Origin: Pestalotiopsis fici W106-1
Taxonomy: Eukaryota > Ascomycota > Sordariomycetes > Amphisphaeriales > Sporocadaceae
DNA length: 64,000 nucleotides
Assembly: GCF_000516985.1 (NCBI RefSeq)
Contig: NW_006917104.1
Coordinates: forward strand, 496,001-560,000
Direction: 5' to 3'
Every line of letters begins with the position of its first letter. Within the stretch, counting starts at the first letter, position 1. The translations under genes and the position numbers were made by a program. Below the pieces are notes generated by a model, which did no database searches, was not told the origin of the DNA, and worked only from the letters and a program-made list of their open reading frames with translations. Of this stretch, positions 49,460-59,849 are shown in pieces.

Positions 49460-49624
49460 AGGCAGCGCTAGAGTTAACACAAGATCTCTAGCATACTGCG
49501 AGCGCAGCATTAACATAATGTATTTCTTATTTTGTTTTCGTATTGCGTCATTTTTACACCACAATTGCGGTCGTCATTTCTTTGGCTTCTGTTCCAATTC
49601 TTTGTCACAGGCCTGCGAAGAGAT
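49460..49624. terminator. Shared 3' region of convergent P450 genes
   Basis: A 165-bp space separates the ends of two convergent P450 genes. It must hold both 3' untranslated ends. No stable hairpin is evident. Confidence 0.35.
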
Positions 49625-51169
49625 TCAAAGTCCGAATCGAACACAACAGCTTGGCCTTGCCGCACTATAACTGACCATCAGATCTGACATGGGCGATGGC
49701 ACGCCGAGTAAGGAATTGTTGGACTGGAGCGGCAATTGCCTCGGTTCCGAGCCCGTAAGATCGAAATCAAGCGAGTGAAGGAGACGAATTGCCAGCCCCA
49801 TAGCCATGTGAATTGCCAGCGTCTTCCCCGGGCATATCGTACCCAGCATGCCAAAGGTCCTGAGCTGCCGCTCCCGAGTCAAATTAAAGCTTCCATCGCT
49901 ATTCAAGAAGCGCTGCGGAATGAACTCGGCACCCCGACTGCCCCACGCGTCTTCGCCAATATGACTGGCCTGTAAGGAGACCATAAGGAATGAGTCCTTG
50001 TCGATATTCCATTGATTTGCGAGAACGGTATCCTGTGATGCGTACCGGCCAATGGAAAACCCTGAATGGTGTCGAAGGGACTCACACCATGTCGCCATTA
50101 GCCGCGGGCAGTGCTCTCGGACCTGGCGGAGGTTGATGTGGCCATCCTCCCGATCAACCCACGCCCTTATCTCGCCCTGAGTATCAGCAAGCCACTGCTG
50201 GTCTCCGCAGAGCAGATGCATTAGGAACCAGCTCGCAGCGAGGGCCGGGTTGGGCGATGTACCCCCAACGAGTAGTAGCTGCAAATCGGCAAATGTGTCG
50301 TCCGAACCCCCCTCCTGCTTGCACAAGTCGTGTAGCTTCTCTGAGAAGCTGTCGGGCTGGTATGTCGGGCTCCGCGCATCACGTTTCAAGCGTGTGCGAA
50401 TCTCGCTTCTCGATGCCTTGAGTGTCCGTGATATGAGCCATTCGGGCCCTGTCAAGGTCCTGAGGTTCGCCATCACAAACTGCAGCTGCTCGACGAAATC
50501 TTTGTCGGAGACGAGGCTAGTTCCGGCGACGTCGCCCCAGAGGATACGTCCAACAGCGGTCGTCATTGCTCGAATTGTCCATTCACCGATTGCCATGACT
50601 CGGCCTTGATCTTGATCGACAAGTTCCGAAATCATACAGTCGAGACAGTCATCAAATATGCGAATGTGTCTCGGGAGAGCCTGTGGGCTGGCGAGCACCT
50701 CTCTCGTCGCGCCGAGGATCCTGTGAGAGAAGCTGCGACTGCTCTCTGTTTTCTCCATGAGTAATTCGCACGTCGAAGCGTCAAAATGCAGCGCCCGTCG
50801 GAAGATGGACACAGTAACCGGCATAAAGAGCAAATGAGGGTTCCTCGCCACGTGCCGCGCTAGTTCCGGCTGGACAAAGGTGAGCTTCTGTCCGAGCATG
50901 GATATGGTAAAGGCTGGACACTTGATTGTGCTGGTGAGCCGAGCGAAGTAATCGTGGCCTTCGCGCAAGAAGCCAAGGGCATGGCCGATGAACGGTATGC
51001 GAGAAGCGATGATGGGCGGCGACCGGATGATTTTGGAGGTTGGCTGTTTCTTGTCACCCGTATGCGTTGTCGTTTCCCTGCTGATCTGAAAGAGTATAGG
51101 GACCAAGCAGAAAAGAAAAACAGAAATCAGTTTGATGACAATTCCAGTGGCAGAGGCGGCAGCATCCAT
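49625..51169 (-). CDS. Cytochrome P450 with atypical active-site motifs (CYP7/CYP8-like class)
   Basis: A single open frame. The chosen start (51169) puts the hydrophobic anchor at the N-terminus (ATGIVIKLISVFLFCLVPIL), giving 514 residues. The frame is open up to 51262, so 31 more residues are possible. Features in order: IIASRIPFIGHALGFLREGH, I-helix region LLLVGGTSPNPALAASWFL, ESLRH as the E-x-x-R of the K helix, and heme loop TFGMLGTICPGKTLA with the ligand Cys. The I helix lacks the acid-Thr pair and has N-x-x-x-A instead, and the heme loop has Leu and Thr where Gly and Arg/His are common. Both features recall the CYP7/CYP8 class and non-monooxygenase P450s. It should sit in the ER membrane. 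Substrate unknown. Confidence 0.83.
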   Translation of the reverse strand: MDAAASATGIVIKLISVFLFCLVPILFQISRETTTHTGDKKQPTSKIIRSPPIIASRIPFIGHALGFLREGHDYFARLTSTIKCPAFTISMLGQKLTFVQPELARHVARNPHLLFMPVTVSIFRRALHFDASTCELLMEKTESSRSFSHRILGATREVLASPQALPRHIRIFDDCLDCMISELVDQDQGRVMAIGEWTIRAMTTAVGRILWGDVAGTSLVSDKDFVEQLQFVMANLRTLTGPEWLISRTLKASRSEIRTRLKRDARSPTYQPDSFSEKLHDLCKQEGGSDDTFADLQLLLVGGTSPNPALAASWFLMHLLCGDQQWLADTQGEIRAWVDREDGHINLRQVREHCPRLMATWCESLRHHSGFSIGRYASQDTVLANQWNIDKDSFLMVSLQASHIGEDAWGSRGAEFIPQRFLNSDGSFNLTRERQLRTFGMLGTICPGKTLAIHMAMGLAIRLLHSLDFDLTGSEPRQLPLQSNNSLLGVPSPMSDLMVSYSAARPSCCVRFGL

Positions 51170-51262
51170 CCTGAGCCCCTCCCCTTCAACTGATGACGAC
51201 GAGGGTCTCATCGTGATACCCATTATCTCTGTCGGGTCCATCAATGTCGCAGGACCCATCAA

Positions 51263-51884
51263 TGGAAAGAGTCGGGAATATCAAGCAAGAGGACTTCCCA
51301 AGCGATGATTCCCCATAACTGACTTCGAAAAATATGATTGCGAGCGACTGGAATAATGACGAACTTCGTGACAGTCGAAATTCTTCAGCTGCTTCAGGCC
51401 ACCCGGAAAGCCCCACCAATCTGCAGATAGGCCTCATTTCCACCGCCGGGTACCTGCAGCAGTAGCGGCCAATGGACTTTACAGCTAGTAGGGCTGAGCA
51501 GCCTAGGCTAGGCTGGACCCCGTAAAAACGCGCTGAGCTTCGACTATAGTCTACTAGATCGCGGGTGCTATAGTTCAGCTCTACTTAGTCCGACTGCCTA
51601 CGCCATAAATTCACTGGCGACTGGGGGCAACAGGGACGAACTATTCTCGCTCCACCATGTTGGGTATGGTAAAGTTCCTCAAGACAAGCTGGAAGCCCAT
51701 CCATTACCCTCAAGTGGCATTAAATTAGGTTCTCCTCCAGTCGGATGAAATTATGAAAGCCACACCCTTCTCCTCATCAAATTCATACTAGAGACCAACA
51801 AATCCTGTTAACCTTCGTGTGTGTTCTTTTTCTATCTCGCGATCCCCTTGTCCCTCATTCATGCGTATCTGCTGCTCAGTCAAG
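51263..51884. promoter_or_regulatory. Divergent promoter region, P450 and Ser-rich protein
   Basis: The region separates two divergent genes. No coding signal is supported. A short run of CTAGTAGGGC and AGGCTAGGCTGG repeats lies around 51485-51520. Confidence 0.4.
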
Positions 51885-52895
51885 ATGAAGCTATTCGTTA
51901 CCCTTTCCCTTGCTTTGAGCTCCTCGCTGGCGACTGCCTCAAAGTGCCGCCCCAGCTCGAGTTCGTCAGACTTAATCTCGAGTACATCAACCCTGACTTC
52001 GAATTCATACCCGATTTCGACTTTGTCGACCGTGGCTTCAAATTCATCAACACTGGACTCAACTTCATCAGCCTTGGCTTCCAGTTCTTCAGACCTAACT
52101 ACAAGTCCATCAACACTGGCTTCAAGTTCATCTGAGTTGGTTTCAAGTTCATCTGAGTTGACTTCGACGTCGTCCGACCTCACTTCGAGCTCATCAACAC
52201 TGACTTCGAGTTCATCTGAGTTGACTTCGAGCTTCTCAATCCCAACTTCGACGTCGTCTGACCTCACTTCGAGTTCATCAACCGCGACACCAATTACAAC
52301 TGTAGACGCCTGTCTACAAGGCCTTGAAGCAGCATCGGGCACACCAGCCTTGACCAGTCGACTCGCCGACTGCAGCTCCTATAATGTCGTCACTGTGACT
52401 CCGGTCGCCGTGTAAGTCCCTCAGTCCCATCCAGGCCTATCCAGTCCAGCCCTAGCTTAGCTATTCACAACATTTCTCATCCTATCCTGGCGATTTCTCT
52501 TTGACTTGACTCGGTCCATATTCACTAACAATGGCCCCCTCCTCTACAGTACCACCACCACGTTCTCTGGCACGCTCCAAATCCGTATCCCGACCGGCCG
52601 CATGATGAGGCGGGACATCAGCAGCAGTGAGACGAGCACGGAAACGACAGTGCTCCCGACCTACAAGCCCGAATACGCGACGTACTGCTCCGACGCGGAT
52701 GCCTATTACAGTGCCTGCTCCGAGGCCGGTATCAGCGCTTCGACAACGACCTTGGTCGCTACGACGACCACCGAGACTAACACCGAGGCCTCATGTGTTG
52801 TGCGAAGAATGGTCATGGCGGGAGGCGAGGCGATGGGTTATGAATTCGAGCCCGGCTGGGACAGGCATGTTTTTGCCGGCGTCGCCCTGAACTAG
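51885..52895 (+). CDS. Secreted Ser-rich repeat protein
   Basis: Exons 51885-52411 and 52550-52895 (290 residues). The intron has a GTAAGT donor and a CTACAG acceptor. A signal peptide (MKLFVTLSLALSSSLATAS) is followed by about 120 residues built mainly of a seven-residue unit close to SSSSELT, encoded by a 21-bp repeat. The second half has a few Cys (VDACLQG, LADCSSY, YATYCSDADAYYSACSEAG), a pattern seen in fungal surface proteins. It should be heavily O-glycosylated. No GPI signal is obvious at the C-terminus, which reads DRHVFAGVALN. Role unknown, possibly cell-wall or adhesion. The repeat leaves all three plus frames and a minus frame open over 300 bases, but only this frame has a signal peptide. 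Confidence 0.72.
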
Positions 52896-53434
52896 TGATG
52901 CAAAAGGGGAAGAAGGCTGAGGCCAATGGCATGATGAGCAAGCAAATAGAGTTCCTCTCCGGAGCAGGCAAAGCCGTCCTCCCACGGGTTGCACGGGCAT
53001 ATAGGTGCCTTCGTGCCTCAAGCCGTAGCATGATGTTATAAACATGCAAACACACATCTTTGCAGGAATAGTTAACGAAAGAAGGAAAGTGACCAAGGCG
53101 CAAAAGCGAGGCTGACAGGATGGCCAAACGCCCCGCGCTCGTGTCAGCATAGTATAGCCATTCGAATATCTAAGAATGTAAATAAACGCTTATAAGTGTA
53201 TAAAAAATCCAATATCATAAAAAACCCGGTTCAAATTGGAAAAGGTTATTTTACGCATCCGCCGCTATACAACGCTTTTTTATAAGGCTATGGGCTAGCG
53301 CACTAACCTATTTCTGGCGCTTATTAGTATAAAGTCTGCCATTTTTTAATGCCAAAACCTCCAGTCCTGGACATCACCATACCGAAAACCATCATATACG
53401 TGCAATACATGGAGCATAGAGCTTATGACTGCAA
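52896..53434. other. Intergenic region with an AT-rich relic
   Basis: The first part is mixed sequence. From about 53160 to 53345 the sequence turns AT-rich with TATAA and TTTTTTATAAGGC tracts, like other RIP-affected repeat fragments, but no termini are recognisable. Confidence 0.35.
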
Positions 53435-55042
53435 TCAAAACTCAGAGGCCTCCATGCTCATATACTCGCGTTCCTTCTCTGCGAGCGCCCTCTTACCATC
53501 CTCCCAGAGAAACTCGGGTGTGAAGCCCCAATAGTTCTGACAGGTTTTCCACGTTATCTCAACGCTCGGCAATTTTCGGAGACTGTTGATTAGCTTCTCA
53601 TTCACCGCGCGCTGACCAGCGAGATAGTGAAGCAGCGTGTTCCCGTGAACGTCCTGGGCGGCTATCTCATGCGCTTTTCTTTCTAGTTCTTGCTGCTGCT
53701 GGTGCGAATTGTTGCTGGATACGTCCAGTAAAAGCTCCACCACTGCAATCTGCTCATCGAAATACTTTGGCGGGTCTGGGTCTGGGAAATCGATATTGTC
53801 CATAGCGCGCAGGCGCGTCCGGGCGGCGGGCCGCCAGAAATGGTCGGTTGTTCGGACGTCATGGATCGACTGCCAGATGGCGGTGGAACAGCAGTTGATT
53901 TGGGAATCATTGAGTGGAAGGCAGGCGACGTGTAGCGGGGTCTGCCATTGTACCGTCTGTAGTAATCCAACCAACATCTTTGGTGACCCTGGTGTATGCT
54001 CCAAGATGTGTCGCAGCAGAGAGACATCTAGCTTGGCTGCTGCAAAGTGCAGGAGGTGCACGTTGAAGACGGGCGTGCGCAGCTGGAGGTCAGTTAAGCG
54101 GTGCGCCACCAGTATGTCAAACGCCTCAAGGTTGGGCGGCTCCATCACGATGCTCAGCATCAGAGGGGTCAATGCCGAACAAGGCGTCGCCGCTGGCAGG
54201 ACGTTGGGATCAAACTGCGCTCCCAACAGACGTCCAAGTAGTCGTGTTTGGCGGTAGGAAACTGCTGAGTGTAGTGGCGTCGAAGTACTCAGATACGAGG
54301 CCGTATTTTCCTTGGTTGGATCCAGTTTCCCGGTGCGCGACGTCAACCATCCGTCGATGTCGCAGTGAGGATGATTCAAAAGTTTGTCCACAGTCTCTTC
54401 GTCTCCAATGCGCACGGCCGATTCCAGTGGTGTAACCAGTTCCCAAATAATCCACTCCCACCGCATTGTTGCGTACGGCAAATTCTGTTCGGTCCAAAAT
54501 GGCGAGATACATCCTTCCTGTTTTCTCGCATCTATCTCCTGTATTGTGAGGGCACTCAGCTGTGCGGGCGTTTCCGGTGGCAGTTGAGACAGAAGCTTCT
54601 CCCAGGTATCGCAAATGTTATAATTGTACCATTTAGGCAGACGGAAGCGGATGAAGCGCGTGGCGTGCTCCGAGAAAACATGGTCGGGAAATCCTGAGGG
54701 GTTGGCACCAGCCTGCAACAGAATGTCCACGTTCTGCTTCAGTCCGGCATTGATTGCCGCTTGGAGTGGGCAGTTGTATGAGCCCTCCATGGGCGCCATC
54801 TGCCATCCGTTGGGACCCAGACGATCGACGAAGTGCGCCTTGGCGCGCTTGAGTTCCTTGCGCCGTTCTTGTCTCCAGCGGTTGATCAGAGCCACAAGCA
54901 CGACTGGGTCGGGATTGAGGGGAGCACGTATAGCTGGGGTGTCCGAAAACCCGTTGCCGGGACTCAAATCTGCACGTGTAAGAACATACTGACCGGCGGC
55001 GTCGATTATCGTTTGAGATATTGGCATGACCACGGAAGGCAA
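53435..55042 (-). CDS. Ankyrin-repeat protein
   Basis: A single open frame of 535 residues. A start at 55024 (MPISQTII) is also possible. Ankyrin-like segments are spread through it: NCPLQAAINAGLKQNVDILL with LQAGANPSG, TPLESAVRIGDEETVDKLL, STPLHSAVSYRQTRLLGRLL, LHFAAAKLDVSLLRHILEH, TPLHVACLPLN and NTLLHYLAGQRAV. The repeats are degenerate and interrupted by insertions, including a Gln-rich piece (HQQQQELERK). There is no signal peptide, transmembrane segment or NTPase. The C-terminus (WKTCQNYWGFTPEFLWEDGKRALAEKE) looks like a helical cap. Probable intracellular scaffold or recognition protein. No specific family is recognised. It is divergent from the kinase gene, 0.5 kb away. Confidence 0.8.
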   Translation of the reverse strand: MPSVVMPISQTIIDAAGQYVLTRADLSPGNGFSDTPAIRAPLNPDPVVLVALINRWRQERRKELKRAKAHFVDRLGPNGWQMAPMEGSYNCPLQAAINAGLKQNVDILLQAGANPSGFPDHVFSEHATRFIRFRLPKWYNYNICDTWEKLLSQLPPETPAQLSALTIQEIDARKQEGCISPFWTEQNLPYATMRWEWIIWELVTPLESAVRIGDEETVDKLLNHPHCDIDGWLTSRTGKLDPTKENTASYLSTSTPLHSAVSYRQTRLLGRLLGAQFDPNVLPAATPCSALTPLMLSIVMEPPNLEAFDILVAHRLTDLQLRTPVFNVHLLHFAAAKLDVSLLRHILEHTPGSPKMLVGLLQTVQWQTPLHVACLPLNDSQINCCSTAIWQSIHDVRTTDHFWRPAARTRLRAMDNIDFPDPDPPKYFDEQIAVVELLLDVSSNNSHQQQQELERKAHEIAAQDVHGNTLLHYLAGQRAVNEKLINSLRKLPSVEITWKTCQNYWGFTPEFLWEDGKRALAEKEREYMSMEASEF

Positions 55043-55545
55043 GTTTTCGTGAGGAGTTGCGGCGTCTTTATATTGGACTCACAAGCAACGACGTGACCGT
55101 AACACGAGGGCGTTATACTCAGGCTGCATCCACCACTCACCGTTGGGGCACTTACTTGTTTTCCACTGTCCGACTTTTCAGTTGTATGATCACGGCGCAA
55201 CTGGCGGTTGATGGCCGAGATCTTTTCAGCACGTATTCAAAATTCAACTCTGATGAAAAGATAGTAACGCTTTGTAAATCCAGATTACGATTACTTGCCT
55301 GACTGCACTGTGTCTAGACGGAGACGAGTTGGGCTGCCTTATGCGGCGCAGTAGATATAGGTGGGGAACCCGGCATCATCAGCAGGGTCATCAAGGCAGC
55401 AGCGCGGCCATGCGGATTTTCCCTTTCCCGGTGTATTAAGACGGAGACATTTCAGATAAGAAACGCGGTCAAAGCTTAAAGAAAAGTTAAGAAGATTGAA
55501 GTGAATAAGATTTGACCTGACCTGCGCCAATCGATCAGATATACC
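55043..55545. promoter_or_regulatory. Divergent promoter region, ankyrin and kinase genes
   Basis: A half-kilobase space between head-to-head genes. No coding region or known motif is supported. Confidence 0.4.
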
Positions 55546-57106
55546 ATGAGAGTACCTAGATTATTACATCTCGTGGGCCCTAGAATTGGTCGCTCTGATG
55601 TGTTCCATACTTGGCGCTGCAGTTTTGCGATTCCCAGGCCTTTCACGTTGTCTTGTCGCGCATGGTTAAGCACCACCACGACCACTGCATCACCAAGACC
55701 GAGTCATAGTTGCACCTTTCCATTGGGCGGGTATGAGAAGATTTCTGTGGAAGTAAAGATCGAGGAGGAGACTCTACCATACTATGAAGCACATGAATTT
55801 TATCCTGTTCGCTTGGGCGAGATAATTGTTTCTCGATACCAGGTAGTCGCAAAACTCGGATACGGTACCGAGTCCACTACCTGGCTTTGTCGGGATCTCC
55901 AGTATGAATTCCTGGGCTTGATTGTACCCCATGTTTTGTTCTAATTGGCTCCTCTAGAGCAGCATCTTTCTTGGCCCTCAAAGTATGCACCACAGAGCAG
56001 AAAGAGAGCACCATGAACAATGAGATTGCGGTCTCTCAACATATTAGAGCCATTGACCCCGACGGCCATCCTGGCAGGGACTTTCTTCGACTGGTATTGG
56101 ATGATTTTCAAATAAAAGGTCCTCACGGACTGCATCGATGTTTGCTTCTAGATCCGCTAGGAATGAGCCTCGCCAATTTCGCGAATTTCTACCAGAAAGG
56201 GTGGTTGACCACGGAGCTCTTGCAGTTATCCTTGGTAAACGTTCTCGCTGGTCTGGATTTTTTGCACCAGGCGGGCGTGGTACACACAGGTACTGTCCTT
56301 TGACTGCTATCTTGAGTTTGCGGGCTGACAATGTGATGCAGACTTGTCGCCCAATAACATCATGCTAGGAATTCGTGATGCTTCATTCATCTCTGACATG
56401 GTGGCGAGCGAGCTCGAACACCCTTCTCCCCGCAAAGAACTTCCAGATCGCGTCATTCATTGTTCTCACTCACACCCGATGCCAATCATCGCAATGAGAC
56501 CGCCCATTATATGCGATTTTGGACATGCCAGAATAGGGGATCGCTTCTCTGGCACTGTCATGCCACGGTCTTATCGTGCACCAGAAGTAATCATGGGCAT
56601 GGAGTGGGACTCCAAGATAGACATCTGGTCCGTTGGAGTAATGGTTTGTGGACCTGAACTTTGTTGGCGGCGCCATATCAAGCTGACACGGCAATTTCAA
56701 GATTTGGGACATATTCGAAGGAGGTCGGCTGATGCATGCGATGGGAAATGACCATTTCGATGATGAGCAGCATCTTGCCCAAATGGTTTCCCTCATAGGC
56801 AATCCGCCGAAGGAATTCTTGAAACGAAGCCAAAATTGTCGCCAATACTGGGACGATGAAGGTATCTAGCACTCCCATCTGTGTGGAATTCTGACGGTTG
56901 ATGCAGAAATTATAGGCAACTGGATCGCAGCAACGCCGATCCCTGACCAGTCGCTCAAAACGCGCGAGGTACGACTAAAAGGAAAGTGGCAAGAATCCTT
57001 GCTTGCATTCGTTCAAAAGCTCCTGTGTTGGTTGCCAGATCAAAGGCCTACAGGACAAGATATGCTCGACCACGAATTTCTTGAGATGGACGCGTCCCAG
57101 GAGTAG
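55546..57106 (+). CDS. SRPK-like serine/threonine protein kinase
   Basis: Exons 55546-55901, 55958-56289, 56342-56643, 56702-56861 and 56907-57106 (449 residues). Kinase landmarks in order: Gly-rich loop [15 protein letters not shown] (about 102-116), Lys in FLALKVC, catalytic loop VVHTDLSPNN (HTD for HRD, about 227-236), DFGHAR (about 288), [20 protein letters not shown]. The opening [22 protein letters not shown] is the typical start of fungal SRPK-type kinases. All essential residues are present, so it should be active. SRPKs phosphorylate Arg/Ser-rich proteins, but this expanded fungal subgroup has unknown targets. The first 45 residues are basic and hydroxylated with few acidic residues, which could be a mitochondrial presequence or a misplaced start. 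Introns are 50-58 nt. Confidence 0.83.
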
Positions 57107-57721
57107 TACAAGCTGTCCCGTAGCATTGATACAGCGCGGGCTCATCGTACTGAAGCACTCTGTACCCACCGCAGATTCCCCGCTCTATGTAGGTATATTA
57201 ATTAGCGCTATAGTGCATCTCCCCTTAGTTAGACCAACTCCTGCATTAACCACTTTGTGTACATTCCTCCTTGCCAATGAGCACAAGTGAGATGAGATCT
57301 ATTGACAAGAGGCGCTTTTGACGACGAGACACTTCATGGATCATAAAATAGCGTTACATTGTGAACATATCCACTATATCCATTTTTCGCCAACCTGCAG
57401 ATTGCAGTTGGTCGCGTTGGTTCCAAAACAAAAAAAAAAAAAAAAAAAAAAAGAATGCGGCACATGGCTCAAAAGTCGCTCCATAGACCGTCGCCCTGCC
57501 TGTTGTCTTGCCTCCTGAGCCCACCCACCTGTATTGTTTGCAATGCACCTGCTGCACATGATATGAACACAGTTGAAATTGAATACCTACCCACATACAG
57601 ATATTCTTTTTTGCTTATCTCACAATTTTTGTCTGAGAAAAGGGGAGGTTCCATTTCTTCGTTGTAGTGGTATCTGGGCTTTACATTCAGTGTTTCGCGG
57701 TGATTTTCTGTCTTGTCTACG
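57107..57721. other. Intergenic region with a poly-A run
   Basis: A run of about 23 A near 57430-57452. Otherwise no gene. A TTTGCTTATCTCACAATTTTTG stretch precedes the next fragment. Confidence 0.4.
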
Positions 57722-57946
57722 ATGGCGACAAATTTCGATATATCACCAGAGAATGCAGCAAAGTTTTCTTGGTTTCTCTATCGCCAATTCCTCGCAAAGC
57801 TTTCCGCTGTGCAGCCACATGAAGTCAATCTTAAAGGAAAGACTGCAATCGTCACTGGGTCCAATGGTGGCATTGGCTTGGAACGCTGCCGACAGCTTTT
57901 AGGGCTCGGGGTGAGTAAGCTCATGGACAGGGGCTCTCATGCATAG
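57722..57946 (+). pseudogene. Truncated short-chain dehydrogenase/reductase (SDR) fragment
   Basis: The open frame of 74 residues starts MATNFDISPENAAKFSWFLY, contains the Rossmann nucleotide-binding motif KTAIVTGSNGGIGLE (TGxxxGIG) at about 42-56 and the first helix CRQLLGLGVSKL, then leaves the family pattern and stops. The rest of the usual 300-residue SDR (Y-x-x-x-K catalytic site) is absent downstream, where an F-box-like gene follows within 150 bp. A GTGAGT stands exactly at the break and could be a splice donor, but no downstream exon with SDR features is present. Best reading: a 5' remnant of an SDR gene. Confidence 0.55.
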
Positions 57947-58097
57947 TACAGGCAGCAATGCAAGCATAACGGATGTGCTCTTCACACCCCCTTATTCCTT
58001 CATTTACATTTTGGAATTCCCCAACTCTGTGGAAATGTTACAATCGATCCATTCTTCAATTCTAGTCTGATTGCCAAGCTTCAAAAATCAAGTCATC

Positions 58098-59471
58098 ATG
58101 GCTTGCTGGGCGTCGCTCCCGGCAGAACTGGCGCAGGAAATAGTGCACCTTGCCCTGGAAGCAGACGCCGATTCAGCCCCCAAGTTTGCCACTATTTCGC
58201 GCGTTTGGCAGATCTTTGTTGAGCAAAAGACCTTCTCGAGCATCAGAATACGATCCACGCAGGTACCAGAGCTACACAACATGATGACTCCCTTTCGGCA
58301 GTCTCTTGTCCGCAACATCAACTTTGAGGTCATACTTGCAGAATACGACATGAAAAGATGCAAGGAGAAAGAGACTGAGGAGGAACAGGAACAGAACAGT
58401 CGCTCCTTTACGGTTGGCATGTTCCAACTCTTCGATCACTTGGCCACCTGGACGTCAATGAGTGGTGGGAAAGCTGAACAGCAACCCCGTGTGTCTCTTA
58501 AAGTCTCGTCGTCTTCGCCTAGCGATTCGCAGTCTGATACTCCTCTCGTCGGTTCTGTTGCATGTGCAAAGCGTCGATGGCGGTGGGGAACATCGATTCT
58601 GGAGCTCGTACAAGACGACAAGCGAAATCTACCCTTGCTCCTGGGTATTTCTGAGTTTCTTTGCGATAAGAATTACTACCCTTGCCGCAAAATCAGTCTC
58701 AAGGCCTGTTGTGACATTTTCGCCCGGCTACCCAACGTACAGACATTGGAATTCTATTCTCCAGATGATGGCGGCAGTCGCCTGCCTCGAGACTTCATTG
58801 CGGGTTTGCAAATGATTCCCAACTCCGTTCGGCATGTCACTCTCCTTCACAGCCGACACGACCGCGGCGCAGTCCCTTGGGGGTTTCGCCCACATCCCGG
58901 GAATTCATGGGCTCCCGGTCCACTCAGTGTCGCATTGTACCACTTGGCGCGCCGCTTAGTAAAGCTCGACATTGACTCCGATTGTATATATCCAGAATTC
59001 TTTTGGCCAGTCTCCGCCATGATGATATCCTCACGTAGCCCTGAACAACCTCTTTATTTCCCGTACCTTGAGGAGATTCGCTTCGGTAAGCTTAATGTTT
59101 CTTCATCCCAGGTCTTCAAGGGCCCCAACCTGCGTTTTAAATATCCCTTCGATATCTACCTCCTTGCAACGGCGCAAGTAGTTCGAGAAATGCCAAGGTT
59201 GAAGCGTTGCGTCATAGAATGGGATTTCCGGGCGTTATACCAAGGACTCGAGTATCAAATTTTCAGAGATGGTGCCCCTCGAGCACTATTGACCGTGTGG
59301 GGTGAGCCGCCAATCCCGCTCTCGGGCAGGGTGAAAAACGCATGGCTCAGAACAACAGAAGTTCTTCTTGGATCTCGTGATAAGATGGAGGTCAAACTAC
59401 GAGATGATATAGAGCGGGATCCTCATCTTGACAAAGTAGACCCAATAACTTTCACTAGTTACACGACATAA
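58098..59471 (+). CDS. F-box-like protein
   Basis: A single exon of 457 residues. The start at 58098 is the Met directly before the domain. The first 45 residues (WASLPAELAQEIVHLALEAD, then ATISRVWQIFVEQKTFSSIRI) follow the fungal F-box pattern L-P-x-E-(L/I)-x-x-x-I, followed by a helix and W-(Q/R)-x-x-x-E-x-x-x-F. The rest has alternating hydrophobic segments that may be degenerate leucine-rich repeats (NVQTLEFYS, SVRHVTLLHS, RLVKLDIDSD, YLEEIRFGKL). An acidic Glu-rich insert lies at about 95-105. Such proteins act as substrate adaptors in SCF ubiquitin ligases. The target is unknown. No signal peptide or membrane segment. Confidence 0.75.
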   Translation: MACWASLPAELAQEIVHLALEADADSAPKFATISRVWQIFVEQKTFSSIRIRSTQVPELHNMMTPFRQSLVRNINFEVILAEYDMKRCKEKETEEEQEQNSRSFTVGMFQLFDHLATWTSMSGGKAEQQPRVSLKVSSSSPSDSQSDTPLVGSVACAKRRWRWGTSILELVQDDKRNLPLLLGISEFLCDKNYYPCRKISLKACCDIFARLPNVQTLEFYSPDDGGSRLPRDFIAGLQMIPNSVRHVTLLHSRHDRGAVPWGFRPHPGNSWAPGPLSVALYHLARRLVKLDIDSDCIYPEFFWPVSAMMISSRSPEQPLYFPYLEEIRFGKLNVSSSQVFKGPNLRFKYPFDIYLLATAQVVREMPRLKRCVIEWDFRALYQGLEYQIFRDGAPRALLTVWGEPPIPLSGRVKNAWLRTTEVLLGSRDKMEVKLRDDIERDPHLDKVDPITFTSYTT

Positions 59472-59849
59472 GACCATGGAGCCCACGGCCGGCACGAAAG
59501 CATGAATAGGGAAATGAATATTTTGAGTTGAGAACTCATTCATCCTCTGATATGAGCATATCACATTTCAAGTTTACAAGCGTTCAATATGATATAATGA
59601 AAGAGATAATTCATTTCCTACATAATCTGGTCCCCAGAATGTTTGTTGTCCAAGGCAATCATAAAGAGTAATGCTCGGCCGCAACGGGACAATACAGTCG
59701 TCAATTCTACATACTAGCTACCTAGCTTCTATGCGACTGGCTCCTCTGCTGTCTCCGGCAATCTGTGCCACTGTAAACAGACAACAGAACAACTCCGCGG
59801 CACCCTCGTCTAGTGCTTTGCACCTTTCATCAATAGCAAGAAGGCGCAT
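59472..59849. other. Intergenic region between convergent genes
   Basis: No gene is supported. This is the 3' space between the plus-strand F-box-like gene and the minus-strand membrane protein gene. Confidence 0.35.

Noticed and set aside
40353..51262. Possible secondary-metabolite cluster (regulator, membrane proteins, two P450s)
   Set aside because: No PKS, NRPS, terpene cyclase or other core enzyme is present. One P450 is broken and unrelated genes lie between.
51788..52342. Minus-strand open frame of 184 residues with acidic repeats
   Set aside because: It is the complement of the 21-bp Ser-coding repeat and lacks a start context or domain. The plus-strand frame has a signal peptide.
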